A stretch of DNA of 45,238 bases from Planctomycetia bacterium (lineage in GTDB: Bacteria > Planctomycetota > Phycisphaerae > Phycisphaerales > SM1A02). Under the pieces are notes generated by a model. The model searched no databases. It had not been told where the DNA came from and was given only the letters and a program-made list of their open reading frames with translations. A program made the translations under genes and the position numbers. This document shows positions 1 through 7,782 of the stretch, in pieces; within the stretch, counting starts at the first letter, position 1; the number at the start of each line of letters is the position of its first letter. The stretch lies in assembly GCA_005792145.1 (NCBI GenBank), contig SXSS01000085.1, positions 1 through 45,238 of the forward strand, in the 5' to 3' direction.

Positions 1-21
1 CGAATTTCTCCATGGAAGTTT

Positions 22-225
22 CTAGTTCAAGTCGGATCCAAAGGCCTTAGGCAATGTTTCTTTCTGAGTTTGATCAGCGTCATGCTTCAGCAAACTGGAA
101 TAAAAAACACTACCTGTGGATATGCAAACAATACATCCCACAAGTGCAAAATAGCACAAGATTTTGAACTTGCAAATAAAAAATCGTGTTTTGGAAGGTT
201 TTTCCCCTGAATCTCTTTCGGACAA
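22..225 (-). CDS. Possible small single-pass membrane protein (67 aa)
   Basis: An open frame of 67 codons begins with TTG and has no convincing ribosome binding site. It encodes a short charged N-terminus, one hydrophobic segment at about residues 22-43 (it includes CYFALVGCIVCISTG) and a hydrophilic tail. I do not recognise a family. It lies beyond the likely terminator of the upstream minus-strand operon, so it would need its own promoter, and none is evident. The gene-poor left edge (1-363) otherwise holds only that terminator region. The hydrophobic segment is the only argument for a real gene; a chance frame is equally likely. Confidence 0.2.
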   Translation of the reverse strand: MSERDSGEKPSKTRFFICKFKILCYFALVGCIVCISTGSVFYSSLLKHDADQTQKETLPKAFGSDLN

Positions 226-313
226 TATAAAAAAGCGATGGGTTTCGCTCTAAATCTCTCACCCTGAGTGGTGGATTGGAACTGAAGATATGGTCCTAGG
301 ACATTGATTGGCA

Positions 314-354
314 TTTTTCGAGAACCCGTCTTGGTCGAAAAACGCCCGGTGGGC
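314..354 (-). terminator. Probable rho-independent terminator of the pilT/gspE-like/cvpA-like operon
   Basis: Read on the minus strand just after the stop at 364-366, a short GC stem (GCCC-ACC-GGGC, 344-354) is followed by five T residues (338-342). The same T run is one arm of an eight-base inverted repeat, TTTTTCGA at 314-321 and TCGAAAAA at 335-342, which could form a second hairpin. The first stem is only four pairs, so strength is uncertain, but its place immediately after the last gene fits. Confidence 0.45.
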
Positions 355-363
355 CTCAAAAGT

Positions 364-2037
364 TCAGTCCTTACTTCCACCCTTCGCTTGAATATTGCAA
401 GTACCTATGAGGGTCTTCCCCAATTTTATCCCTGTGATATTACTATTTACGGGAACTATGAAAACAAGTTTCAATTTGTGCTCTCCAGAACTTGGTTGCC
501 TGGGTAGTTCTGATACTTTCATTATTAGCTTGGATGGCTGGAAGAATATTTGAACATCGTTTTGACGCTCCCAGATGTAGCCGCAGGGTTTTGTTGTTTT
601 GCCCATCGAATCCACGAGTTCAATTGGAACATCTGTTCCGAGTTCCTTGAATGTCTTCGATCGATCGCCCCACATATCAATCCCAGTTCCATCTGCCTTT
701 CTCGTGGCATCTACCAAGACAACTTCGGTCTCCACTGAATGGTAAAAACCACTGATTCGCTGAGAACGTGTGATTGCATTTTGTGAACCTTTTTTATAGA
801 CACCGGTTCCTCCGCTGAGAAAGTTTCCCTCGTCACTCTTTGCGACATCCATCGTGCCAACAATGTTGACATTGAGTTGAACTGGACGAATTGAGTTATT
901 TACAATGATAAAATCAGAGATGTCACGAAGGAAACCGCCATCCGGATTCGACTTGTCTTGTTCGACGATTTCGACAGTGCTTTCATCTGAAAACTTTTTT
1001 GCAAGATCCGTTGTTTCTGCGGGATTTAGTACATACCGAAGTCCTTTAATGAAAAAAACACTTGGTGGCTTCGCGGGGTCTGGGAAATTTTCTGAGGGGA
1101 AAAAAAGAACGATTTTAACCTCTTGGCTCCCTGGAAAACTTGTGGCGTAATTTCCAATGTCCTCAAATGTAAAGTTTTTTTCTGCACCCCCATCGATCGG
1201 TTGCCGAAACTGTGCTGGATACGAAACTTTGGGGTTGGTCTCTGTATTTGCAAGTCGTGTTTGCGCACAAGAGAGAATAAACTGCTCTCCGTTGTCGTAT
1301 CCACCAGTCGTTATGTTCAATTCAATGGCATAAGTCCCTTTGGCCGCACCATCTTTCGCAATGAAATCTGGATCGAAAATGAGATTTCCAACCGAAACAT
1401 CTTGGGGAGCAATTGTTGCTCGACCATCTCCGCCACGAAACGTGTCCCTATGCAAACTCAAGGCCGTATCTGCAAGGCGAGGGAAGTGGGTCGCCATTGA
1501 GTACTTACCGCTTGGAGACATGCTTCCAAGAGAGAGTTGCCGATAAAAGTTTTCCGTCCAATTTGCAGATGGTAAGAACATCTGATTGAATTGCTTTGGA
1601 GCACCTTGACTGTCTGCGCCTCGAGCCCAACCAAGAAACCCCATAAGTTCAGTCGGTCCTTGGATAAAACCGCACGAAATCAATGCCATTCCGATCGTCA
1701 AGACACCAGCGATGAAACCGACCACACCGCCTCCGATCGTATTGGGGAGAGAAGGCAATTGGATATCAAACGGAACAAGGATATCTGAAGCGAGACGAGT
1801 GATGACGAGGAAAAGAAAAAACAGCAGACCAAGAGCTATGCCCCAGGAATAGTTGTCAAAACTGCTCCCTTTCAAAAGATAACCGATGACAACAGGTTCC
1901 CAAAAAGCAAATGCGAGTCCTCCGGAAATAATCACACAGATGCAATGCATCAGGGCACTGAATAAGCCTTGATTTGCCCACCAGTATGCAATCAGAAGTA
2001 TGAACGCAAAGACGATGATGGTGAATACTTCGCTCAT
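364..2037 (-). CDS. CvpA-like membrane protein with large C-terminal domain (557 aa)
   Basis: The first 150 residues hold about four hydrophobic segments (roughly 4-22, 28-55, 65-85 and 100-125), with a Gly-rich stretch (NTIGGGVVGFIAG) before the last, a pattern that resembles the CvpA/colicin V production family. About 400 hydrophilic residues follow, rich in beta-type sequence, probably on the outer face of the membrane; I do not recognise that domain. CvpA proteins are usually 160-220 residues, so the tail is the unusual part. The ATG at 2035-2037 overlaps the stop of the upstream GspE-like gene by four bases, implying coupled translation. The membrane call is solid from the sequence; the CvpA assignment is moderate and function is unknown. 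Confidence 0.7.
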   Translation of the reverse strand: MSEVFTIIVFAFILLIAYWWANQGLFSALMHCICVIISGGLAFAFWEPVVIGYLLKGSSFDNYSWGIALGLLFFLFLVITRLASDILVPFDIQLPSLPNTIGGGVVGFIAGVLTIGMALISCGFIQGPTELMGFLGWARGADSQGAPKQFNQMFLPSANWTENFYRQLSLGSMSPSGKYSMATHFPRLADTALSLHRDTFRGGDGRATIAPQDVSVGNLIFDPDFIAKDGAAKGTYAIELNITTGGYDNGEQFILSCAQTRLANTETNPKVSYPAQFRQPIDGGAEKNFTFEDIGNYATSFPGSQEVKIVLFFPSENFPDPAKPPSVFFIKGLRYVLNPAETTDLAKKFSDESTVEIVEQDKSNPDGGFLRDISDFIIVNNSIRPVQLNVNIVGTMDVAKSDEGNFLSGGTGVYKKGSQNAITRSQRISGFYHSVETEVVLVDATRKADGTGIDMWGDRSKTFKELGTDVPIELVDSMGKTTKPCGYIWERQNDVQIFFQPSKLIMKVSELPRQPSSGEHKLKLVFIVPVNSNITGIKLGKTLIGTCNIQAKGGSKD

Positions 2038-3782
2038 TGCGATTCCTTCTTCAAAGTTGCCGAGTTTGTTTTCGGGGTACTTGCTGCGTTGGCCGTCGGT
2101 GTTGGGGAAGCGCCACTAGGCTTGGCAGCAGGCGGGACTTTAGGTGCGAAAACTCGCGCGATTTCTTCCAAACTTGTTTCACCAGCCCGAACTTTAAGGA
2201 GAGCGCACTCTTGAGTCAGCGGCGTTCTATATGCACGACGCATTTGCTGATATGCATTTGGGATGTCGCCAGAAATAAGCAATCCAAGACCTCGATCATC
2301 AGGGCGGACGACTTCAAAGACTCCAATCGTCCCAAGAAATCCAGTTCCTGAGCAATTACTGCAGTCAACGATGTCATTCTTGACTTGAACTTTTCCACTC
2401 GCGCGAAAGAGTTGGAGAGGTTTCCCAGAAGCACCAAGACGCTTGGATTGATCCGCAGATGCTTGAAAAACTTGGCGACAATCTGGACAAAGTTTTCTGA
2501 CCAATCTTCCGGCAACCACAGCACGAAGGGAATTCGCAGCGGACTTGGGATCACCAACTGCTTTCAGATATGTTGAAAGTCCAATGGTGACAGAGTCAGT
2601 AGGAATCAGCACATAAAACAGGGTATTCTGGCTGTTGGCATGAGTCAAAATTGGTCCCGTACCAGGATCGGTGATGTCCGAAACCAACATGACATTCGGA
2701 CCTCGTCGCACGATGGACTGGAGTGCCGTTGAATATTCGTTGGTCGCCTCGCCCGCAATCCAAGCCAATTGAGTGACGCCTTCAATTCTGCGATCAACCT
2801 GCCGTTCGATCGTCTTGATATCGCTGGTATATGCGTTGTGTTGTTCTAGCAATGAATATCCAAGCGTGGTCAATCCGTGAGTTGGAGGCACAAGCACCAG
2901 CACAACTCCACCAACGACATTCTCCAGCGCATCCTTCAAAGTTTGTGCTTGAATGGGGAGCATTCCCAACTTGTCGAAAGCAATGGTCAGTTGTTTTTCA
3001 CGGTCAAGTTCGAGGCGAAGAATCTGGCCTGCAGATGAGCCCCATGTTGTGAGAAGAAATTTGACTTCTCCATCACCAATTTTCATCCCAAGAATCGCAG
3101 ATTGTCTTTTGCGTCGTTCTTTGATTTCCAAACCCGCGGCGGATTTGAGGTAATCGATCATCTTGACTGCAACATCCGCCTGATATGTTTCTCTACGACT
3201 TTTTATAGTGTCGACCGTTTGCACTGTGAGATATCCACCTTGAATAGGGGAAAGCTCCACTCGACTTGCGCGCGCCGGAAGCGATGGCACAAGCATCCTC
3301 TCGGAGTTGAGATGAATCTCGAAGTCTGGCGCACCTTTTTCTGGGGGTGTGATAAATTTTCCTTTGCCCGTTCCATAAGACGCAGTCACTTCGGCGAATG
3401 CTTGCTTCATTTTTCGCTTCGCTCTGAAAGCGGCGAGCTTGGTTGCAAAGATGTCAAATCTGTCGGCAGGGTCGACGCGTTTGTCGCGAAACTTCCAATA
3501 AGAGTATGGAACAGCCATAAACATCGCAATCATCAATGGCCAACCGATCCAGAAGATCGGGACAAATAAAACCGTTGCAATTCCGATGATGAACACTGCG
3601 AGACTGAGGCCTCCCCAACGCTCGGGAAAGAATCGTCGCTTGCGACTGTCCATTTCGATCACCGTCGAGATGACCCATGCGTAAGGCAGGACCGTGAGGA
3701 AAATCAGGATCGGCTTGTAAGTCGAAACCAAATTAATCGCGATTGGTTCGATTGCAAGAAATGAAGTCGATTGGAAAATCAT
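2034..3782 (-). CDS. GspE/PilB-like protein with N-terminal membrane segments and degenerate ATPase site (582 aa)
   Basis: Residues 20-95 carry two to three hydrophobic segments. A GspE/PilB-type N-domain follows, then an ATPase-like domain at about 270-430 and a tetracysteine zinc site (C432, C435, C474, C477). The secretion-ATPase motifs are recognisable but altered. The Walker A region (298-307, VPPTHGLTTL) has Leu304 where the catalytic Lys belongs. The Asp box reads TIERQVD instead of TIEDPVE. Walker B has SDITD instead of GEIRD, and the His box (LFYVLIPTD) has Pro for His. The usual soluble hexameric ATPase has none of these changes and no membrane anchor. I infer a catalytically dead, membrane-anchored paralogue. 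The C-terminal 35 residues are a Pro/Ala/Thr-rich tail. It sits between a PilT-like ATPase with intact motifs and the CvpA-like gene. Confidence 0.8.
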   Translation of the reverse strand: MIFQSTSFLAIEPIAINLVSTYKPILIFLTVLPYAWVISTVIEMDSRKRRFFPERWGGLSLAVFIIGIATVLFVPIFWIGWPLMIAMFMAVPYSYWKFRDKRVDPADRFDIFATKLAAFRAKRKMKQAFAEVTASYGTGKGKFITPPEKGAPDFEIHLNSERMLVPSLPARASRVELSPIQGGYLTVQTVDTIKSRRETYQADVAVKMIDYLKSAAGLEIKERRKRQSAILGMKIGDGEVKFLLTTWGSSAGQILRLELDREKQLTIAFDKLGMLPIQAQTLKDALENVVGGVVLVLVPPTHGLTTLGYSLLEQHNAYTSDIKTIERQVDRRIEGVTQLAWIAGEATNEYSTALQSIVRRGPNVMLVSDITDPGTGPILTHANSQNTLFYVLIPTDSVTIGLSTYLKAVGDPKSAANSLRAVVAGRLVRKLCPDCRQVFQASADQSKRLGASGKPLQLFRASGKVQVKNDIVDCSNCSGTGFLGTIGVFEVVRPDDRGLGLLISGDIPNAYQQMRRAYRTPLTQECALLKVRAGETSLEEIARVFAPKVPPAAKPSGASPTPTANAASTPKTNSATLKKESQ

Positions 3783-3816
3783 TGGGAATATGTCAGTAAA
3801 TGTATTGAGAAAACGA

Positions 3817-4956
3817 TTACGTGATGCCCTTTAAGCGCATCTTCAGCTCTTCTGGGCGAGGCGTGGATTCGATCGCAACACGCTGATGGACCATTTCACT
3901 TTCGACAAGTTCCACAAGCGCGGAAGTGTAATCGAGCATGCCTTCGTCCTTTGCGCCTTTGATGACTTCCAAGAGATCTCCTTCGCGGGCATCCAAGATG
4001 TACTTCTGAACGACTGGAGTGTTGAGGAGAATTTCGAGAGCGGGAATACGGGCAACTTCTGGCTTCAGCGTTGGAAGAAGTTTCTGATAGACGATCGCAC
4101 GCAGGTTGTATGCAAGAAGTTTGCGAATTTGATCTCGTTCGTTTTCTGGGAACAAGTCATAGATACGCCCGAATGTTTGCCATGCGCTCGATGCGTGGAT
4201 GGTTCCGAAAACCAAATGGCCAGTTTCTGCCGCGCGTACTGCTGCTTCGAATGTTTCAAAATCGCGCATTTCACCGACGAGGCAAATGTCGGGATTTTCT
4301 CGCACAAGAGCGCGCAGCGCATCGTCGAAATTCGTGCAATCGATGCCGATTTCGCGCTGATTGATCGTCGCCTTCACGTCGGTGAAGATGTATTCGATCG
4401 GATCTTCAATTGTGACAATATGCACCTTCTTGCGCTCATTGACATATTGAAGCATCGCAGCGATCGAGGTGCTCTTTCCAGATCCAGTGACTCCAGAAAA
4501 CAGGATGAGTCCTTGCGCCAACATAGCGATATCTCCAAGACTTGGTCGAAGTCCCAGTTCTTCGAAAGTCTTGATCTTGCTCGTGATGAGTCGTGCGGCA
4601 ACTGCGGGGCGGCCTCGGGCCATAAATAAATTGACTCGGAATCGTCGACCTTGGTCAAAGTCGAACGCGAAATCCATTGAACCGTTTCGGCGGAAGTGAT
4701 CGAGCTGATTCGGATCGAGAATGTCCTTTGCAACTTGAAACATCAAGTCTTCAGTGATTGGCGGTGTCGCGAGATCTCGAAGAGCGCCACGGTGTCGAAT
4801 GCGTGGCGGTAGACCAGACTTGACGATGAGATCACTGCCTTCAATCTTTATGATCGCGGTCAGCCATGAATTCCAAGCTTTACGGCCTTCGCCGGGCTGG
4901 GTTCCACGAGTGTCCGTGGCAACTGGGGTGATGAGTTCGCTTCGTGAATGGCTCAA
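3817..4956 (-). CDS. PilT-like type IV pilus/secretion ATPase (379 aa)
   Basis: This is a hexameric ATPase of the PilT/PilU family, which in other bacteria powers pilus retraction at the cytoplasmic membrane. All hallmarks are intact: Walker A GVTGSGKS (155-162), Asp box TIEDPIE (182-188), ALRALVRENPD (213-223), Walker B ICLVGEMRD (224-232) and His box GHLVFGTIHASS (246-257). Length matches PilT plus about 25 extra N-terminal residues. The start is TTG: an in-frame TAA lies four codons upstream, no Met occurs before residue 72, and AAGGA sits six bases before the TTG. The stop lies 34 bases upstream of the GspE-like gene, so the two are probably co-transcribed. No pilin or PilC gene is in view, so a pilus role is only inferred. 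Confidence 0.9.
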   Translation of the reverse strand: MSHSRSELITPVATDTRGTQPGEGRKAWNSWLTAIIKIEGSDLIVKSGLPPRIRHRGALRDLATPPITEDLMFQVAKDILDPNQLDHFRRNGSMDFAFDFDQGRRFRVNLFMARGRPAVAARLITSKIKTFEELGLRPSLGDIAMLAQGLILFSGVTGSGKSTSIAAMLQYVNERKKVHIVTIEDPIEYIFTDVKATINQREIGIDCTNFDDALRALVRENPDICLVGEMRDFETFEAAVRAAETGHLVFGTIHASSAWQTFGRIYDLFPENERDQIRKLLAYNLRAIVYQKLLPTLKPEVARIPALEILLNTPVVQKYILDAREGDLLEVIKGAKDEGMLDYTSALVELVESEMVHQRVAIESTPRPEELKMRLKGIT

Positions 4957-4967
4957 TGCAGTTCCTT
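4954..4967 (-). promoter_or_regulatory. Ribosome binding site and TTG start of the PilT-like gene
   Basis: On the minus strand AAGGA (4963-4967) is followed by six bases and then TTG (4954-4956). The in-frame TAA overlaps the first bases of the binding site, so no upstream start exists. This decides the rare TTG start. Confidence 0.6.
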
Positions 4968-5064
4968 ACTGTGTCATTTTCTCTTGATCTCAAAGAATAG
5001 CAGGGGAAAGCAACAATGGAAGTGGCTACTTGACGAGATTGTCAATTCTGCGGATCATCTCCAA

Positions 5065-6537
5065 ATGGAAGACAAGATTTCTCAAGACGGAATCACCTTT
5101 GACGACGTCCTTCTGATTCCCAGGTTCAGCTCCGTCGTCCCGGACTCGGTCGATATCTCGACGCGTCTGACCCGCAACATCTCGATTGGCTTACCGCTGA
5201 TTTCTGCGCCAATGGACACCGTGACCGAAGCCACATTGGCGCGTGCGTTGGCGCAAGAAGGTGGAATTGGAATCATCCATAAAAACATGACGCCTGAACA
5301 ACAGGCCAGCGAAGTTGCCAAAGTCAAACGCAGTGAAAATGGAATCATCGTTGATCCAATCATTTTGAGCCCACACGAATCGGTTGCACGTGCATTGGCG
5401 TTGATGTTGGAGCAAGGTGTCAGCGGATTTCCGGTGACTGAAGATGGAACGCGTGGAGGAAAACTGGTTGGGATTTTGACTCGCCGCGATATGAAGTTCG
5501 TTGCGAAGATTGCCGGGACAACCACGGTTGGCGATTCGATGACTAGCAAGAATCTTGCGACTGGACGATTGAATACGCCGCTTGCGGAAGCTGAAGCGAT
5601 CATGATTCGAGCTCGGGTTGAAAAATTACCGCTCGTCGATGATGCTGGGAGACTGACTGGTTTAGTGACGATGCGAGACATTGACAACACTCGTCGACAT
5701 CCACGTGCGTGCAGGGATTCGCGGGGCAGACTTCGCGTCGGCGCATCCGTTGGTGTTCATCAATACGACCGAGTGGAAGCTTTGATCGCGGCGGAAGTTG
5801 ATGTGATCGTGGTCGACACAGCGCATGGCCATAGTCAGAATGTCTTGGAAACTGTGCGAGAATTGAAGAAGCGATTTTCCATCGAAGTGATCGCGGGAAA
5901 TGTTGGTACCGCGGATGGAGCCAAGGCGCTTATTGATGTTGGCGCGGATGGAATCAAGGTTGGTATTGGTCCTGGATCGATTTGCACCACTCGTGTTGTG
6001 ACTGGCGTTGGAATGCCGCAAATCACCGCGATTATGAATGCTGTCACTGCCGCTGAAAAGGCTGGAATTCCAGTCATTGCGGATGGGGGCATCCGACTTT
6101 CAGGCGATATCGCCAAAGCCATCGCCGCTGGGGCGCACTGTGTGATGCTTGGAGGACTCTTCGCGGGATTGGACGAAAGTCCAGGTGAACTTGTGCTTCA
6201 CAGCAATCGAAGATTCAAGGTCTATCGGGGGATGGGCAGCGAAGGTGCGATGAATGCTGGTAGCGCTGATCGATATTCGCAGGCGGGTTCAAGAAAGTTT
6301 GTGCCTGAAGGTGTTGAAGGACGCGTTCCATACAGAGGGACTCTTTCTGATTTCGTTTATCAAATGATTGGCGGACTGCGAAGTGCGATGGGGTACTGCG
6401 GATGCAAAACAATTGAAGAACTGCGCCGCGACACGAGATTTGTTCGAGTAAGCGCGGCAACGGTCGTGGAGAACCATCCACACGACATCCAGATCACGAA
6501 AGAATCCCCGAATTATTCCAGAGGACTAGAGGAATAA
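5065..6537 (+). CDS. guaB: Inosine-5'-monophosphate dehydrogenase (490 aa)
   Basis: Catalyses NAD-dependent oxidation of IMP to XMP, the committed step of GMP synthesis, in the cytoplasm. The N-terminus [12 protein letters not shown] and the [10 protein letters not shown] segment are canonical. Two CBS domains occupy about 97-150 and 157-210. The catalytic loop [15 protein letters not shown] carries Cys307, and the flap region has [15 protein letters not shown]. Length matches the family (about 490). The frame is open back to 4948, but the 39 extra residues are unlike any IMPDH and overlap the divergent PilT-like start, so I start at MEDKISQDG. The ribosome site there is weak. guaB converges on tRNA-Leu, and a hairpin spans its stop codon. 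Confidence 0.97.
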   Translation: MEDKISQDGITFDDVLLIPRFSSVVPDSVDISTRLTRNISIGLPLISAPMDTVTEATLARALAQEGGIGIIHKNMTPEQQASEVAKVKRSENGIIVDPIILSPHESVARALALMLEQGVSGFPVTEDGTRGGKLVGILTRRDMKFVAKIAGTTTVGDSMTSKNLATGRLNTPLAEAEAIMIRARVEKLPLVDDAGRLTGLVTMRDIDNTRRHPRACRDSRGRLRVGASVGVHQYDRVEALIAAEVDVIVVDTAHGHSQNVLETVRELKKRFSIEVIAGNVGTADGAKALIDVGADGIKVGIGPGSICTTRVVTGVGMPQITAIMNAVTAAEKAGIPVIADGGIRLSGDIAKAIAAGAHCVMLGGLFAGLDESPGELVLHSNRRFKVYRGMGSEGAMNAGSADRYSQAGSRKFVPEGVEGRVPYRGTLSDFVYQMIGGLRSAMGYCGCKTIEELRRDTRFVRVSAATVVENHPHDIQITKESPNYSRGLEE

Positions 6538-6544
6538 ACGGGGA
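6505..6544. terminator. Hairpin spanning the guaB stop, probable bidirectional terminator
   Basis: TCCCCG (6505-6510) pairs with CGGGGA (6539-6544), and TTATTCC (6513-6519) pairs with GGAATAA (6531-6537), with a small AA/A internal loop and an 11-base apical loop. The guaB TAA is inside the right arm. On the plus strand no T run follows; on the minus strand it is followed by TTCTTT, so it may mainly stop the convergent tRNA-Leu transcript. Confidence 0.45.
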
Positions 6545-6557
6545 TTGATGCGAAAAA

Positions 6558-6643
6558 TGCCGGCGACAGGAATCGAACCTGCACGAGGTATTAGCCCCAA
6601 TGGATTTTGAGTCCATCGCGTCTGCCAGTTCCGCCACGCCGGC
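6558..6643 (-). tRNA. tRNA-Leu, anticodon CAA
   Basis: The 86-base gene has a seven-pair acceptor stem (GCCGGCG with CGCCGGC), the anticodon loop CTCAAAA giving CAA, a long variable arm as expected for tRNA-Leu, and a TTCGATTCC T-loop region. The discriminator is A, typical for Leu. CCA is not encoded; five T residues follow directly. It reads UUG codons. Confidence 0.95.
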
Positions 6644-6696
6644 GTGAACTGATTCAAGGATAACAATAAATCTTTACAGTAGTATATTTTTGACTT

Positions 6697-7776
6697 ATGT
6701 TTTTCCTAATCGCGAAGAAACGCTTTGCTTTCATCTTCGTGGTTCTCATCGCAGCATCTTCGCTGAATTCAATAGCAGGAAGTGATGTTGCTTCAACGGC
6801 TGTCGTGTGCGCGCCGACTAGTGAAAATATAAATGCTGGAGATTTGAGCATCTTCAGTTCTGCAAGTCCTCCTGCGCACGAAATCAGAGAGATTGCGTGG
6901 CTTGTTCTTGGAATTTCCGCGGCAATATTTGTTGTCGTTGAAGGTGTCTTGGTCTGGTCGATCATCCGCTTTCGAAAGCGTGCGCGTGATGCAGGCGAAC
7001 CTGTGCAAGTCTTTGGCAGCAATCCTGTGGAACTTGCTTGGACTGTCATTCCGACAATCATCGTGTTTGTGCTTGCGCTTGCGACTCTGAGAACAATTCG
7101 TGAAGTGCAATTGACCGAAGCTCCCGAAGGTTCGCTAAATGTGGATGTCATTGCTCACCAATGGTGGTGGGAATATCGGATCCCGAATCTTGACGGAAAT
7201 GGAACGATTGTTACTGCGAACGAACTTGTTGTCCCTGTTGGACGACCAATTTGGCTGACGCTTCAATCGGCTGATGTCATTCATTCTTTCTGGATTCCAC
7301 AGTTGAATGGCAAGACAGACATCATTCCAAATCATGCCAATCACACTTGGTTTCAGGCGGAGCGTGCTGGTATTTTTCTTGGGCAGTGTGCGGAGTATTG
7401 CGGAAAACAACATGCGAATATGTTGCTGAGAGTGACCGCTGTCGACGATGCCGCATTCAAAGCGTGGTGCGTGCATCAATCCAGTCCTGTTGTTTCCGAC
7501 CCATCCGTCGAGCAAGGGAGGGATATGTTCCTGAATTTGGCATGTATGAATTGTCATGCGATTGATGGAGTTTCTGGAGGATCATTTGGCCCAAATTTGA
7601 CCCATCTCATGAGCCGAACAACAATCGGTTCGGGAGTTGCACCGCTGAATCCAACGACACTTCGTGCGTGGGTTGATGATCCACAGAATCTGAAAGTTGG
7701 TTGCAATATGCCGAGCCTCGAACTGGATCCAAATCAACTTGACGCAATTGTTGCGTATCTCTTGACCTTGAAATAA
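6697..7776 (+). CDS. coxB: Cytochrome c oxidase subunit II with fused haem c domain (359 aa)
   Basis: This subunit takes electrons from the cytochrome c pool through the binuclear CuA site and passes them to CoxA. It has a signal peptide (cut near residue 28), two membrane helices (about 66-90 and 113-132) and a cupredoxin domain. CuA ligands are visible: His196, and Cys231, Glu233, Cys235, His239 and Met242 in GQCAEYCGKQHANM. A C-terminal class I cytochrome c domain has CMNCH (283-287) and a probable axial Met338, making this a caa3-type enzyme. It is the first gene of the respiratory operon. The ATG lacks a good Shine-Dalgarno sequence. Length fits caa3-type subunit II. Confidence 0.97.
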   Translation: MFFLIAKKRFAFIFVVLIAASSLNSIAGSDVASTAVVCAPTSENINAGDLSIFSSASPPAHEIREIAWLVLGISAAIFVVVEGVLVWSIIRFRKRARDAGEPVQVFGSNPVELAWTVIPTIIVFVLALATLRTIREVQLTEAPEGSLNVDVIAHQWWWEYRIPNLDGNGTIVTANELVVPVGRPIWLTLQSADVIHSFWIPQLNGKTDIIPNHANHTWFQAERAGIFLGQCAEYCGKQHANMLLRVTAVDDAAFKAWCVHQSSPVVSDPSVEQGRDMFLNLACMNCHAIDGVSGGSFGPNLTHLMSRTTIGSGVAPLNPTTLRAWVDDPQNLKVGCNMPSLELDPNQLDAIVAYLLTLK

Positions 7777-7782
7777 ATCCAT

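Noticed and set aside
3886-4629. Plus-strand open frame (247 codons) opposite the PilT-like gene
   Set aside because: Shadow of a gene with complete ATPase motifs; the product looks random.
4948-5064. N-terminal extension of guaB by 39 codons
   Set aside because: The extra residues do not resemble IMPDH and overlap the divergent PilT-like start region; the canonical N-terminus begins at 5065.
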